Assembly: GCF_000931935.2 (NCBI RefSeq)
Contig: NZ_AZAC01000067.1
Coordinates: forward strand, 62,001 to 126,000
Length of the DNA stretch: 64,000 nucleotides
Reading direction: 5' to 3'
DNA from: Dethiosulfatarculus sandiegensis
GTDB lineage: Bacteria; Desulfobacterota; Desulfarculia; Desulfarculales; Desulfarculaceae
Numbering within the stretch: position 1 is the first letter of the stretch; each line of letters opens with the position of its first letter. The notes under the pieces are model-generated. The model saw nothing but the letters and a program-made list of their open reading frames with translations, was not told where the DNA came from and searched no databases. A program made the translations under genes and the position numbers. Shown piece after piece: positions 52,062 through 60,387 of this stretch.

Positions 52062-53228
52062 TCAGCCTGCCTGGTTCAGACGTTCAAAGCCTTTCTCCAA
52101 GTCCCGGATCAGGTCTTCCGGGTCTTCCAGACCGGCGTGCAGTCTGAGAAGAGGCCCTTCGGCCTGCCATTTGGTGGCTGTGCGTATGTCTGCCGGGTCG
52201 TGGGGAAGGATCAGGCTTTCAAATCCGCCCCAGGAATAGCCCATCTTAAAGAGTTCCATGTTGTCCAGCATGGCTGCCAACGCCTTTTTGGAGGCTGGTT
52301 TCAACAATAGCCCAAAGAGGCCGCTCGAGCCCAGGAAATCCCTTTTCCAAAATTCATGCCCCGGGCAGGAGGGTAGGGCGGGATGGAGGACCCGCTCTAC
52401 TTCAACCCTGTCTTCAAGCCAATGGGCCAGCTTGAGAGCTGTCTTTTCATGGCGGTTCAGGCGCAGCGAAATGGTGCGCAGGCCGCGCAGGGCCAGGTAG
52501 CTGTCATCCGGCGCTATGGTCTGGCCAAACTCTGTCGCCGCCTTGCTCAGGGCGGGGAAGGCCTCTTCCGTGGCTGTGGCCGTGCCGAGCATTACATCCG
52601 AATGACCGTTTATGTACTTGGTTCCCGCATGCAAAGATACATCCACCCCGTGCTCGAAAGGCTTGAAATAAAGCGGTGTGGCCCAGGTGTTGTCGATCAT
52701 GGTTGTGATGCCCCTGGCCTTGGCTTCGGCGCAAATGGCGGGCACATCCTGCACCTCAAAGGTGATGGAGCCGGGTGACTCCAAAAAGACCAATTTGGTG
52801 TTTCCCTTAAACAGATCCCTTATCCCGGCTCCTATCATGGGATCGTAATAGGTCGTCTCCACCCCAAAGCGGGTGAGCCAGTTGTCGCAAAATCTCCGGG
52901 TGGGGCCATAGACGGAATCCACCATTAGGAGATGGTCCCCCGCCTTGAGATAGGCCATCATGGGAACCGTAATGGCGGCCAGGCCGGAGGGAAAGAGCTT
53001 GGTGTCGTAGCCGCCTTCCAACTCGGCCAGGGCATCTTCCAGGCCAAAGGTGGTCGGGGTTCCGTAGAGTCCGTAGTGAATGCTTTTTCTTTTGGTCGGG
53101 TCCCGGTGTTCAAGCTTTTCCACAGTTGGGAAAAGAATAGTGGAGGCATGGTAAACCGGCGGGTTCACCACACCGTGGTTTTCTTCAGGATGACGTCCGC
53201 TGTGAATTATTCTGGTATCGGTTTTCAT
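52062..53228 (-). CDS. metC: cystathionine beta-lyase / Cys-Met metabolism PLP enzyme
   Basis: 388 residues, ATG 53228 with GGAG upstream. Fold type I PLP enzyme of the Cys/Met family: VVNPPVYHASTILFPT, HYGLYGTPTTFGLEDALAELEGG, FPSGLAAIT, TMIDNTWATPLYFKPFEHGVD and the PLP Lys in LHAGTKYINGHSD. The YSWGGFESLILP segment is typical of MetC rather than MetB. It cleaves cystathionine to homocysteine, pyruvate and ammonia. It is monocistronic; no SAM riboswitch was recognised in its leader. Confidence 0.92.
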   Translation of the reverse strand: MKTDTRIIHSGRHPEENHGVVNPPVYHASTILFPTVEKLEHRDPTKRKSIHYGLYGTPTTFGLEDALAELEGGYDTKLFPSGLAAITVPMMAYLKAGDHLLMVDSVYGPTRRFCDNWLTRFGVETTYYDPMIGAGIRDLFKGNTKLVFLESPGSITFEVQDVPAICAEAKARGITTMIDNTWATPLYFKPFEHGVDVSLHAGTKYINGHSDVMLGTATATEEAFPALSKAATEFGQTIAPDDSYLALRGLRTISLRLNRHEKTALKLAHWLEDRVEVERVLHPALPSCPGHEFWKRDFLGSSGLFGLLLKPASKKALAAMLDNMELFKMGYSWGGFESLILPHDPADIRTATKWQAEGPLLRLHAGLEDPEDLIRDLEKGFERLNQAG

Positions 53229-53555
53229 ATTTTTTGTGCTCCATCAAAAGATGTTTAAATGTCCTGAAAAGCATGGCTGAGCAGACCCGGCAGCATTGCA
53301 GTGGATTAACTTGTTTGAAAACAATTCCAGGTAGTAATGACTTGCCTGGCCGGATTGCGCCGAGCTGTATTACTGACCATATATCTTGAAAGCCGACCTG
53401 CCAAGCCCGAGCCGTTGTGAAAAAGACTTCCGTTACGGGCCGGGGATGATGCGTCAAAACTACATAGGTGAAAAGTTTCCGTAACTGCACCAAGTTAGCA
53501 AAAAAACATCTCGGAAAGTCGCGGCTGAAAAAAGAATATGCTTTTTTCTGTAATA
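53229..53555. other. intergenic region between metC and the sigma-54 activator gene
   Basis: About 330 bases upstream of metC on the minus strand. I see no riboswitch fold, terminator with T tract, or reading frame worth calling. Confidence 0.5.
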
Positions 53556-55097
53556 TTAACGCCTTATACCAAGTTTTTTCATGCGGGAGTCAAAGGTGGA
53601 GCGTTTTATCCCGGCGTCATGGGCGGACCGGGTGACGTTCCACTTGTTTTTTTCCAATAGAAAAGAGATATAAGCCCGATCCAGCTCTTCCCAGTTAAAA
53701 TCCGCAAAGGAAAAAAGCGAAGGATCTTCCAAGCCCACCGGTTCTATGCTCTGGGCTTTCGGGGTCTCCTTTTCATGGCTCAGTCCGAAAATCGGGTTTT
53801 TTATATGTTCCGGCAGATCCCTGACATAGATGGTGTTCCCGGTAACCGCGGCCAGGATGTATTTGGCAAAGTTTTCCAGCTCCCTTACATTGCCCCTCCA
53901 GGGGTATTCAAGGAGTTTCTGCAGGGCGGTGCTGGAGATCAGCTTGGGGTTAAGCCCCATTTTATGGGCCTCTCGGTAAAGGAAATGCTCCAGCATAAGG
54001 GAAATGTCTTCGGTTCGCTCCCTTAAGGGTGGGACATGCAAGGGCAGCACATTCAGGCGATAAAAAAGGTCTTCCCTGAATTTCCCCTGCCCAATCGCTT
54101 CTTTAAGGTCCTTGTTGGTGGCGGCTATGAGGCGAACATCAACCTTGCGGCTGGTGGTGGCCCCCAGGGGCTTTACCTCCTGGTTTTGCAGCACCCTCAA
54201 GATCCTGGCCTGTAGATTCAGCGGCATATCGCCTATTTCATCCAGGAAAACCGTGCCCTGGTGGGCCGCCTCGAATAGTCCCACCTTGTTGCGGTCCGCC
54301 CCGGTAAAGGCCCCTTTTTTGTAGCCGAAAAGTTCACTCTCCAAAAGGGTGTCCGGAATGGCCGAGCAGTTCTGCACTAAAAAGGCCTTTTCCCGGCGGG
54401 CGCTTTGCCTGTGCAGTTCCGTGGCTATCAGGTCTTTTCCTGTACCGCTTTCACCGGTGATCAGAACCGGGAAATCCGTACTCGCATAGTTTTTCACCAT
54501 GGAGATGACCTGCAGAAAGTTGTTGCTTTGGCCTATGATCTTATCCTGGGAGCGCAGGTCCTTGAGGGCTTGTCTGAGACGGATGTTTTCGTTCAGCTTG
54601 TCTGTAAAGGAAAGGGCGTTGGAAAGGGCTATGGCGCATATATCCACAATATGCTGTAAAAGGTGCAGGTATTCCCGGTCCAGCTTAAGCTTTTCCTCCT
54701 GTTCGGCCGTGTCCATCACTTCAACCGCGCCGTAAACGCTTCCATTGGTCAGGATAAGGGGAAAGCATAGGATACGGCTGCTTTTCCTGGTCATGGTGCT
54801 TTCTATTTCCCGGTGGTGCCGGGGGTCCTTGTGGGCCTCGGCCACGGTCATTTCGCCGTTTTCTATGACCCAGCCCACCACGCTGGGGCTGTCAAAAGGC
54901 AATACCACTCCCCTTACCTGGTGGCTTTCCTCTCCACTGGCCTCCAGGCAAAGATAACCTTCATCCGCCTTGACCCAGACGGAACCACGGTCCACGTTTT
55001 GTATGCCCAAAAGGAGCCCTAAAAAGTTTTTTTGCAGTTTTTCCGGGTCCAGGTCTTCAAAGATGGCCTTGTAAAAGTGTAAAGGCGGCATGCGCAT
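53556..55097 (-). CDS. sigma-54-dependent activator with GAF sensor domain
   Basis: 513 residues. The GAF domain spans about 20-170 (GVVLPFDSPSVVGWVIENGEM, SRILCFPLILTNGSVYGAVEV). The AAA+ domain follows at about 190-420: Walker A GESGTGKD, the sigma-54 contact GAFTGA, Walker B FLDEIGDMP, and YPWRGNVRELENF. The C-terminus is a Fis-type HTH (KWNVTRSAHDAGIKRSTFDSRMKKLG). It senses a small ligand through GAF and melts sigma-54 promoters. A good sigma-54 promoter lies 400 bases away in front of the divergent gene at 55556, the likely target. Confidence 0.94.
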   Translation of the reverse strand: MRMPPLHFYKAIFEDLDPEKLQKNFLGLLLGIQNVDRGSVWVKADEGYLCLEASGEESHQVRGVVLPFDSPSVVGWVIENGEMTVAEAHKDPRHHREIESTMTRKSSRILCFPLILTNGSVYGAVEVMDTAEQEEKLKLDREYLHLLQHIVDICAIALSNALSFTDKLNENIRLRQALKDLRSQDKIIGQSNNFLQVISMVKNYASTDFPVLITGESGTGKDLIATELHRQSARREKAFLVQNCSAIPDTLLESELFGYKKGAFTGADRNKVGLFEAAHQGTVFLDEIGDMPLNLQARILRVLQNQEVKPLGATTSRKVDVRLIAATNKDLKEAIGQGKFREDLFYRLNVLPLHVPPLRERTEDISLMLEHFLYREAHKMGLNPKLISSTALQKLLEYPWRGNVRELENFAKYILAAVTGNTIYVRDLPEHIKNPIFGLSHEKETPKAQSIEPVGLEDPSLFSFADFNWEELDRAYISFLLEKNKWNVTRSAHDAGIKRSTFDSRMKKLGIRR

Positions 55098-55497
55098 CTA
55101 AGGTGCACTCCTCTTCTTTTTCAAACAAGCACAGTATTAAAAGGAATTTCGGGCCGGTCGTTTTTGCAAGGGAGCAGTCTTTTTTGTTCACTCCCTTTAG
55201 CCGCATCTCCCCCGATGAGTGAGTAACGATATATCATGAAAATGGGGAACTATGGTAGGCAATAACAACTGAAAAGCGAATAAATTCTTGAAAAATTCCA
55301 GCGGGGATAGGCAGAAATCATGAATTTCAAGTTAGTACATTGTATTACCTGTGGCAGTAAAAATAGTATCTGATCTCTTATTGTCAGTTTTTCCGGTGGG
55401 TCTTTTCAACAGGGTAAGAGTTTCCTCTCAGTCGGTTCCGGGGGAGATATTTTGCGGTAACCTGTTAAAAATAAATACTTATTTTAAAAGGGGTGCT

Positions 55498-55513
55498 TGG
55501 CTTCCTTTTTGCA
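55498..55513 (+). promoter_or_regulatory. sigma-54 promoter (-24/-12) of the acidic protein gene
   Basis: TGGCTTCCTTTTTGCA matches the sigma-54 consensus TGGC-N8-TTGCA with exact spacing. It lies 42 bases before the ATG at 55556, opposite the sigma-54 activator gene. Confidence 0.82.
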
Positions 55514-55555
55514 TTTAATCCCTGGTGAAGCAATTTTGTAAAAGGAGGCACTACC

Positions 55556-56008
55556 ATGACTGTTGAAATGGTGAATGCCAAGACATTTTTGTCCGGTCTT
55601 TCTCCGGAGATCAAAAAAGAGGTTCAGCCCGGTTTTGACCAGCTCTTGCAGTCTGTTATGAAAACTCAGGATCTGACGTCCATTGAAGAGTCAGGCAACA
55701 ACGAGTCCTTGAGTTCTGTGCTGGAACCCGTTCTGGGAACTTTGACCTCGCCGCTTCCTCTGGTGGGCCAAGTCGAACAAGAAGATGCAGAATTTTTGGC
55801 GGACACGGATTCCGAAGTTATGGAACAACTCTCTCTTCCCCTGGGGGCGCCCCTGGAAGGTGAGGGGGCTTTGGAAACAGAGCCCGAGGATCTTTTGAGC
55901 TTGTTTGAGGAGTTCAGGCAAAGCGGGGAGTTTGACCCGCAAAGGGTCATGGATTATTTGGGGGTCCGCTCTATTTTGACCTGGACCTCAAATAACGATA
56001 TGGCCTGA
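55556..56008 (+). CDS. small acidic protein under sigma-54 control, function unknown
   Basis: 150 residues from ATG 55556 with AAAAGGAGG upstream. No known domain, signal peptide or Cys. It is acidic and Leu/Glu-rich with a Pro-rich middle (SPLPLVGQ, SLPLGAPLEGEG), so it is probably partly unstructured, with helices at both ends. Its own sigma-54 promoter and the divergent GAF activator form a simple regulated unit. The dedicated promoter and SD argue that it is real. Confidence 0.72.
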   Translation: MTVEMVNAKTFLSGLSPEIKKEVQPGFDQLLQSVMKTQDLTSIEESGNNESLSSVLEPVLGTLTSPLPLVGQVEQEDAEFLADTDSEVMEQLSLPLGAPLEGEGALETEPEDLLSLFEEFRQSGEFDPQRVMDYLGVRSILTWTSNNDMA

Positions 56009-56089
56009 TCCACCTTTCCCGCATAGGTAGTGAGACCAGTCGGGCCAATACCTTTTAAAGGCCTTGGCCCAAAAACGGCTGAAGGCGGA

Positions 56090-56482
56090 TCAGTCTATAA
56101 CCACGGTGAAGCTTTTCCTGCGGGCCGGTTCCTGGTCTTTTTCCCAGGGCCTTTGATAGTGAAAGAGCAGATCGGCCTTGCCCGGCCCAAGGGCCTTGAA
56201 GGTCCAGACCGTATGGCCGCCTGCGCCCATAAGCTTTTGCTGGGATGGCTTTCTTTCAAAGCGGGAGCCCATCAATTTAAGCAGGTTGGGGTCCAGGGGG
56301 GAGACCAATTGCCAGCCATAGCCGGTTGTGGGGTTTGCCTTGAGGGAGATGGTGAATTCTTCTCCGGCCTTGACCTTGATCTGTGATTGATCCCCGTCAA
56401 ATTGAAGGTTGGTCCCGGCGCAGCCCAAGGGGAGCATCAGCAGAAAAAGCGCCCCCCAGAAAAGTATTTTCAGGTTTCCCAT
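56090..56482 (-). CDS. chagasin-type (I42) protease inhibitor, lipoprotein
   Basis: 130 residues. The N-terminus is a signal peptide with a probable lipobox (MLPLGC-AG). The mature domain has the three chagasin loops: NPTTGYGWQ (L2), the GxxGG-type loop in LMGAGGHTVWTFKALGPG (L4) and HYQRPWEK (L6). Family members block papain-like cysteine proteases; here it would sit in the outer or inner membrane facing the periplasm. The ATG overlaps the end of the HD-domain gene by 13 bases, so it is co-transcribed with that gene and pspF. Confidence 0.88.
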   Translation of the reverse strand: MGNLKILFWGALFLLMLPLGCAGTNLQFDGDQSQIKVKAGEEFTISLKANPTTGYGWQLVSPLDPNLLKLMGSRFERKPSQQKLMGAGGHTVWTFKALGPGKADLLFHYQRPWEKDQEPARRKSFTVVID

Positions 56483-57264
56483 GGCGTTTTTTCTCCTTGA
56501 GCCAAAAGGGCCAGGTCGCCTGTAATCTGTTCCCCCAGGCTCAAGAGATCCGGGGTCTGGGGCAACATACTAAATAGTACCCCTAAAAAACCTCTTTTGG
56601 CTACCAGCCGCCAGGTGGCCTGGAAATTCATGTCATAGATCCAGCCGCAGATAAAAAGCACGTAATCATTGGACCAGTGGGCCTGGCTTATATGAGGCCT
56701 TTTTCTTTGGCGCAGGAGTTCTATCACATGGGGTGAGTATTTTTGCGGGTCTGAGGGCAGGTTAAGATAGGGGATGCCGTGGTTGTTCTCGGCTTTCTTC
56801 AACATACCGATCACCACGGGCATGATATCCAGCTTGTCCGCGTCCCTCAACACCCGGGCCAGGTAATCCAGGTCAGGGGGCAGGCCCTGGGGCAACTCCG
56901 GCCGGTTGTGCATAAAAACCGCCCTTAAAACCAGGCGTCTGTTTTTGGGGGAAAGGCCTTTCAGCCTTTTGGTCTTACGCAGGGTTTTAAAGCTCAAAAG
57001 GGCATGGTTCACGCTTATGGCATCGCTCATGGTCTTATATCGGCTGTACTGGGGAAAACGCCCCAGGTCATGATAAAGCGCTGCCAGCTCGCACAGATAA
57101 GTAAGCTCTTTCCCCGGATGAGTGGTGCGGCAGATAAGCCTGGCCTGTTTCAGCACCCTAAGGGTGTGATCGATCTTCATTTGGATTCCCGGAATGTCTT
57201 TTTCATCAGCCCGGGTGAGGAATTTTTGACTGTAGGATTTGAACCACTCGATATGTTCGCGCAT
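56470..57264 (-). CDS. HD-domain phosphohydrolase
   Basis: 264 residues from ATG 57264; upstream in-frame codons would run into pspF. The HD signature is LAALYHDLGRFPQY with an earlier His in KIDHTLRV and a later DADKLDIMPVV, so the metal-binding set is complete. The C-terminal part has CGWIYDMNFQATWRLVAKRGF. Substrates of such stand-alone HD enzymes are nucleotides or similar phosphates; none can be named. It lies between pspF and the I42 inhibitor gene. Confidence 0.85.
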   Translation of the reverse strand: MREHIEWFKSYSQKFLTRADEKDIPGIQMKIDHTLRVLKQARLICRTTHPGKELTYLCELAALYHDLGRFPQYSRYKTMSDAISVNHALLSFKTLRKTKRLKGLSPKNRRLVLRAVFMHNRPELPQGLPPDLDYLARVLRDADKLDIMPVVIGMLKKAENNHGIPYLNLPSDPQKYSPHVIELLRQRKRPHISQAHWSNDYVLFICGWIYDMNFQATWRLVAKRGFLGVLFSMLPQTPDLLSLGEQITGDLALLAQGEKTPWET

Positions 57265-57289
57265 TATTGATACCGTTTTATGATCTTGA

Positions 57290-58336
57290 TCAGGAAAACA
57301 TCTTGCCCGGCCCCCCGTGTTTGCGCAGGCAACCTCTGAATTGATCATATGTCAGGCCCAGGAGTTTGGCCGCATCTTTTTGGTTAAATCCTGTTTTCTG
57401 TAGGGCTTTTTGCAGGAATTCTTTTTCTTTTTTTTGTAATTCTTCTTTCAAATCAACGGGTAGTGCCGGTTCCGGTTTCGGGTCCGGCGCGCTTTCAGTC
57501 CTTGGTTTTTTTCTTGGTTCCTTTGGACTCTCCAGCCCTTTCAGGCCTGCAAAAGGATCAAAAACAAGTGTCTCAATGACATCGCCCGCGCTGCGGTAGA
57601 CAGCCCGTTCCACCACGTTTTTAAGTTCGCGTACATTGCCCGGCCAGGGATATTCCATAAGCGCTTCCTGGGCCTTCAGGCTGAACTCCGGCACCTGTGG
57701 CCAGTCCATGGCATGGCTCATGCGCACGGCAAAATGCCGGGCCAGTAAAAGGATGTCTTCCGCCCTTTGCCGTAAGGGCGGCACCACCAGCACCTCAAAG
57801 CTCAGCCTGTCGAGAAGGTCCTCTTTAAAATTTCCGTTCAGGGCCTTTTGCTTGAGGTTTTGATTGGTGGCTCCGATTATGCGGGCGTCCACAGTCACCG
57901 GCCTGGATCCGCCGACCCTTTCAAAAACCCCGTACTCCACGGCCCTCAGGATTTTTGCCTGGGCTGTAAGTGGGGTGTTTCCAATTTCATCCAGAAAAAG
58001 GGTGCCCTGGTCTGCGGCTTCAAAACGTCCCACCCTTTTGCTTTGGGCTCCGGTAAAGGCTCCTGCTTCGTGCCCAAAGAGCTCGGATTCTATCAGGCTG
58101 GGTGAAAGCGCGGCGCAGTTTAAGGTCACCAGGGGACCCTGCCAGCGGGAGGAGAGGAAATGGAGCCTGGTGGCGGCAAGCTCCTTGCCGGTCCCCCTCT
58201 CCCCCAGGATCAGCACCGGACGGTCAACCTTGGCTGCCCGGGAAAGATCCTGCATAAATTCCAGAAAGGCGTCGCTTTGCCCCAGGGGCTCCTGGGGCTG
58301 GATCGGGGATGTATGATCGGTTGAGTTTCGCTTCAT
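57290..58336 (-). CDS. pspF: PspF-type sigma-54 activator
   Basis: 348 residues without a receiver or GAF domain, as in PspF. The AAA+ domain begins at once: Walker A GERGTGKE, GAFTGA, Walker B FLDEIGNTP, and YPWPGNVRELKNV. A Pro/Lys-rich linker (ESPKEPRKKPRTESAPDPKP) leads to a Fis-type HTH (GFNQKDAAKLLGLTYDQFRGCLRKHG). It is divergent from pspA, which has a sigma-54 promoter at 58470. In E. coli, PspA binds PspF and inhibits it until membrane stress. ATG 58336 is preferred over an upstream TTG, though neither has a good SD. Confidence 0.92.
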   Translation of the reverse strand: MKRNSTDHTSPIQPQEPLGQSDAFLEFMQDLSRAAKVDRPVLILGERGTGKELAATRLHFLSSRWQGPLVTLNCAALSPSLIESELFGHEAGAFTGAQSKRVGRFEAADQGTLFLDEIGNTPLTAQAKILRAVEYGVFERVGGSRPVTVDARIIGATNQNLKQKALNGNFKEDLLDRLSFEVLVVPPLRQRAEDILLLARHFAVRMSHAMDWPQVPEFSLKAQEALMEYPWPGNVRELKNVVERAVYRSAGDVIETLVFDPFAGLKGLESPKEPRKKPRTESAPDPKPEPALPVDLKEELQKKEKEFLQKALQKTGFNQKDAAKLLGLTYDQFRGCLRKHGGPGKMFS

Positions 58337-58351
58337 TGGTAAAAAATACCA

Positions 58352-58367
58352 TATTTTAGTTAAAATA
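58352..58367. promoter_or_regulatory. palindrome in the pspF-pspA intergenic region
   Basis: TATTTTA-gt-TAAAATA lies about 100 bases upstream of the pspA -24 element and just before pspF. It could be the PspF upstream activator site or an autoregulatory site. Confidence 0.5.
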
Positions 58368-58469
58368 ACCAAAAAAGAGTTAATTTGGCCCTTGAGAATT
58401 CAGATGCAAGCAAAGAATATTTCAGGCTAACTCTTTGAAAAGATGGTGAAATTACATTTCAAGCAAAAT

Positions 58470-58485
58470 TGGCCCGGCTTTTGCT
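58470..58485 (+). promoter_or_regulatory. sigma-54 promoter of pspA
   Basis: TGGCCCGGCTTTTGCT matches TGGC-N8-TTGCT with exact spacing. Transcription would start near 58497, 97 bases before the pspA ATG. Confidence 0.88.
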
Positions 58486-58502
58486 TTGCTCAAGGGAAAA
58501 AT

Positions 58503-58538
58503 CACCGCCCCTGTCTGGGGCCCAAGACAAGGGCGGTG
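58503..58538 (+). other. hairpin at the 5' end of the pspA transcript
   Basis: CACCGCCC-c-TGTCT pairs with AGACA-a-GGGCGGTG, a 13-pair stem with one mismatch and an 8-base loop. It lies only a few bases after the expected start, so nearly the whole stem is at the mRNA 5' end and would protect it from degradation. Confidence 0.7.
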
Positions 58539-58593
58539 CCTTCAAACGGAAACAAATGAACGCCTGTGATGAACCGGAAAGAGAGGCATAGAG

Positions 58594-59274
58594 ATGGGAA
58601 TTTTTTCCAGGATGCGTGACATCATCAGTTCCAATATAAACGCCATGCTGGATCGGGCCGAGGACCCGGAGAAGCTTATTCGTCTTATGATTCAGGAGAT
58701 GGAAGACACCCTGGTTGAGATCAAGGCATCTTGCGCAGGGGCCATGGCCGCGGCCAAAAAGGTGGAGCGCGAACTGGATGCGGTGCGCACCAAGTCTGAT
58801 ATGTGGGGAGACAAGGCCGCTTTTGCCGTGGAAAAGGGCAGGGATGACCTGGCCCGTGACGCCTTGCGGGAAAAGAAACGCTATGATGGCCGTATTGATT
58901 TTCTGGAAGAAGAGCTGAGACAATGCCATAGTGTAGTAGACAGGTACCAGTCCGATATTCTGCAGCTTGAGGAAAAGCTGGCCTCGGTGCGCGAGAAACA
59001 GCGTGTGTTGGTGCAGAGGCACATCCACGCCAAGAATCAGAAGCGCGCCCAGACCGATATGCGCCGGGCGGACTCCTCGGATGTTCTCATCCGTTTTTCC
59101 CAGTTTGAGAACCGGGTGGAGCGCATGGAGGCCGAGGCGGAGCTGGTGAACCTGGGCCACAAGCCTGCTGACCTGGACGATGAATTCAGCCGTCTGGAGC
59201 AGGACGACGATATTGAAAGAGAGCTTATGGAGCTCAAGACCCGCCGCGGCTCGGACAAGGAAACCGCTGTTTGA
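58594..59274 (+). CDS. pspA: phage shock protein A (membrane-stress ESCRT-III-like protein)
   Basis: 226 residues, the usual PspA length. MGIFSRMRDIISSNINAMLDRAEDPEKLIRLMIQEMEDTLVEIKAS is the conserved N-terminus with amphipathic helix, followed by long helices (AKKVERELDAVRTKSDMWGDKAAFAVEKGRDDLARDALREKKRY). The C-terminal helix is DLDDEFSRLEQDDDIERELMELK. It coats and repairs the inner membrane and inhibits PspF. AGAGAGG precedes ATG. Confidence 0.95.
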   Translation: MGIFSRMRDIISSNINAMLDRAEDPEKLIRLMIQEMEDTLVEIKASCAGAMAAAKKVERELDAVRTKSDMWGDKAAFAVEKGRDDLARDALREKKRYDGRIDFLEEELRQCHSVVDRYQSDILQLEEKLASVREKQRVLVQRHIHAKNQKRAQTDMRRADSSDVLIRFSQFENRVERMEAEAELVNLGHKPADLDDEFSRLEQDDDIERELMELKTRRGSDKETAV

Positions 59275-59531
59275 GTGGACCGCGCAGGCTTTTGGGGGAA
59301 AGTTGTTGTAGATGGTTACCCCTTTTAGAGCCAGGTAAGGGACTTTTGGGGTAATTTATTACAGCGGTATTTGATTTCAGGTTTTTCAGGCGGGGCCCCA
59401 TTACCGGGATTCTTGAAGGAGTTTAAGGCAAAGGGCCTTGCCCCGCCCCGGGAGCCTTTTACACGCAGGCCCGGCGGATGAGACGGGAATCCTGTAACCC
59501 TTGATCAGGACAATCCGACTAAGGAGTTGAA

Positions 59532-59774
59532 GTGGGACATTTCATGGTAGGCATGCTGGGTTTTTTCTTTTTGGTTCTCTTGCTCCTGGCGGGTTTGGCC
59601 CTGGGGATAGTGAAGATAGTGCGCGGAAATACAGAAGGCAAACAAGACGGCATGCTGGATGAGGAAGCTAAAATCATCCAGGAACTTCACCAGGAACTGG
59701 GCCGCATGGAACAGAGGATTGAGGCCCTGGAGACCATCCTCTTGGATGAGCAGGGGAGAAAAGAAAGAAAATGA
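59532..59774 (+). CDS. pspB: phage shock protein B
   Basis: 80 residues from GTG 59532 with AAGGAG 5 bases upstream. One membrane helix (MLGFFFLVLLLLAGLALGIVKIV) is followed by a coiled-coil cytoplasmic tail (EAKIIQELHQELGRMEQRIEALETILLDE), as in PspB. It overlaps pspC by 4 bases. About 260 bases separate it from pspA, longer than usual for the operon. Confidence 0.88.
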   Translation: MGHFMVGMLGFFFLVLLLLAGLALGIVKIVRGNTEGKQDGMLDEEAKIIQELHQELGRMEQRIEALETILLDEQGRKERK

Positions 59775-60163
59775 GCTTGTTCGACCGCATTAACATAAAA
59801 AGAAGATCAGGGCTTTACCGTTCCCGCAACGGCCTGTTTCTTGGGGTCTGCCGGGGCTTGGCCGAATACTATGATTTTTCTGTGGGCTGGGTCAGATTTT
59901 TCACCCTGGTGGCCTTTATCTTCACCGGGCTGTGGCCGGTGGGCATCCTCTATGTGGTCATGGCCCTGGTCATGAAGGCCGAACCGGTGATCAGGCCCAT
60001 GGATGATACTGAGGAGGAGTTTTACAACTCCTACGCAGGCTCCAGGCGCATGGCTGCCACACGATTGAAAAAGACCCATTCCGGCCTGGAAAGACGCCTG
60101 CGTAGGCTGGAAGACGCAGTCACCTCCAGAGACTTTGACTGGGAGCGCAAAGTTCGCAGTTAA
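59771..60163 (+). CDS. pspC: phage shock protein C
   Basis: 130 residues with the PspC domain: GLYRSRNGLFLGVCRGLAEYYDFSVGWVRFFTLVAFIFTGLWPVGILYVVMALVM. The cytoplasmic tail is helical and basic (RMAATRLKKTHSGLERRLRRLEDAV). PspB and PspC form the membrane sensor that draws PspA away from PspF. Confidence 0.93.
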   Translation: MSLFDRINIKRRSGLYRSRNGLFLGVCRGLAEYYDFSVGWVRFFTLVAFIFTGLWPVGILYVVMALVMKAEPVIRPMDDTEEEFYNSYAGSRRMAATRLKKTHSGLERRLRRLEDAVTSRDFDWERKVRS

Positions 60164-60223
60164 TCAATTATATAACCCCTCGTTAAAGCAACCTTGACCT
60201 CTTGTGGTCTAATTCCTCCCAAA

Positions 60224-60270
60224 GCCACCGCCTCCCGCCCACACCGGGAGGCGGTGGCTTACTGTTTTTT
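60224..60270 (+). terminator. terminator of the psp operon
   Basis: GCCACCGCCTCCCG and its complement form a perfect 14-base stem around a 7-base loop, followed by TTACTGTTTTTT. Confidence 0.92.
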
Positions 60271-60387
60271 AAGCCTCGGCCTCTAAAACCAATCCTGGCC
60301 CGGAGCCCTCCCGCTTGGTAAATTTTTGCTTGTGTTACCAGCAGATTTTGTTTTTCCATTAGATGGATGCCAGGAGAAGAACCCCAT

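Noticed and set aside
53229-53500. SAM riboswitch before metC
   Set aside because: None of the conserved S-box elements could be found in the leader on the minus strand.
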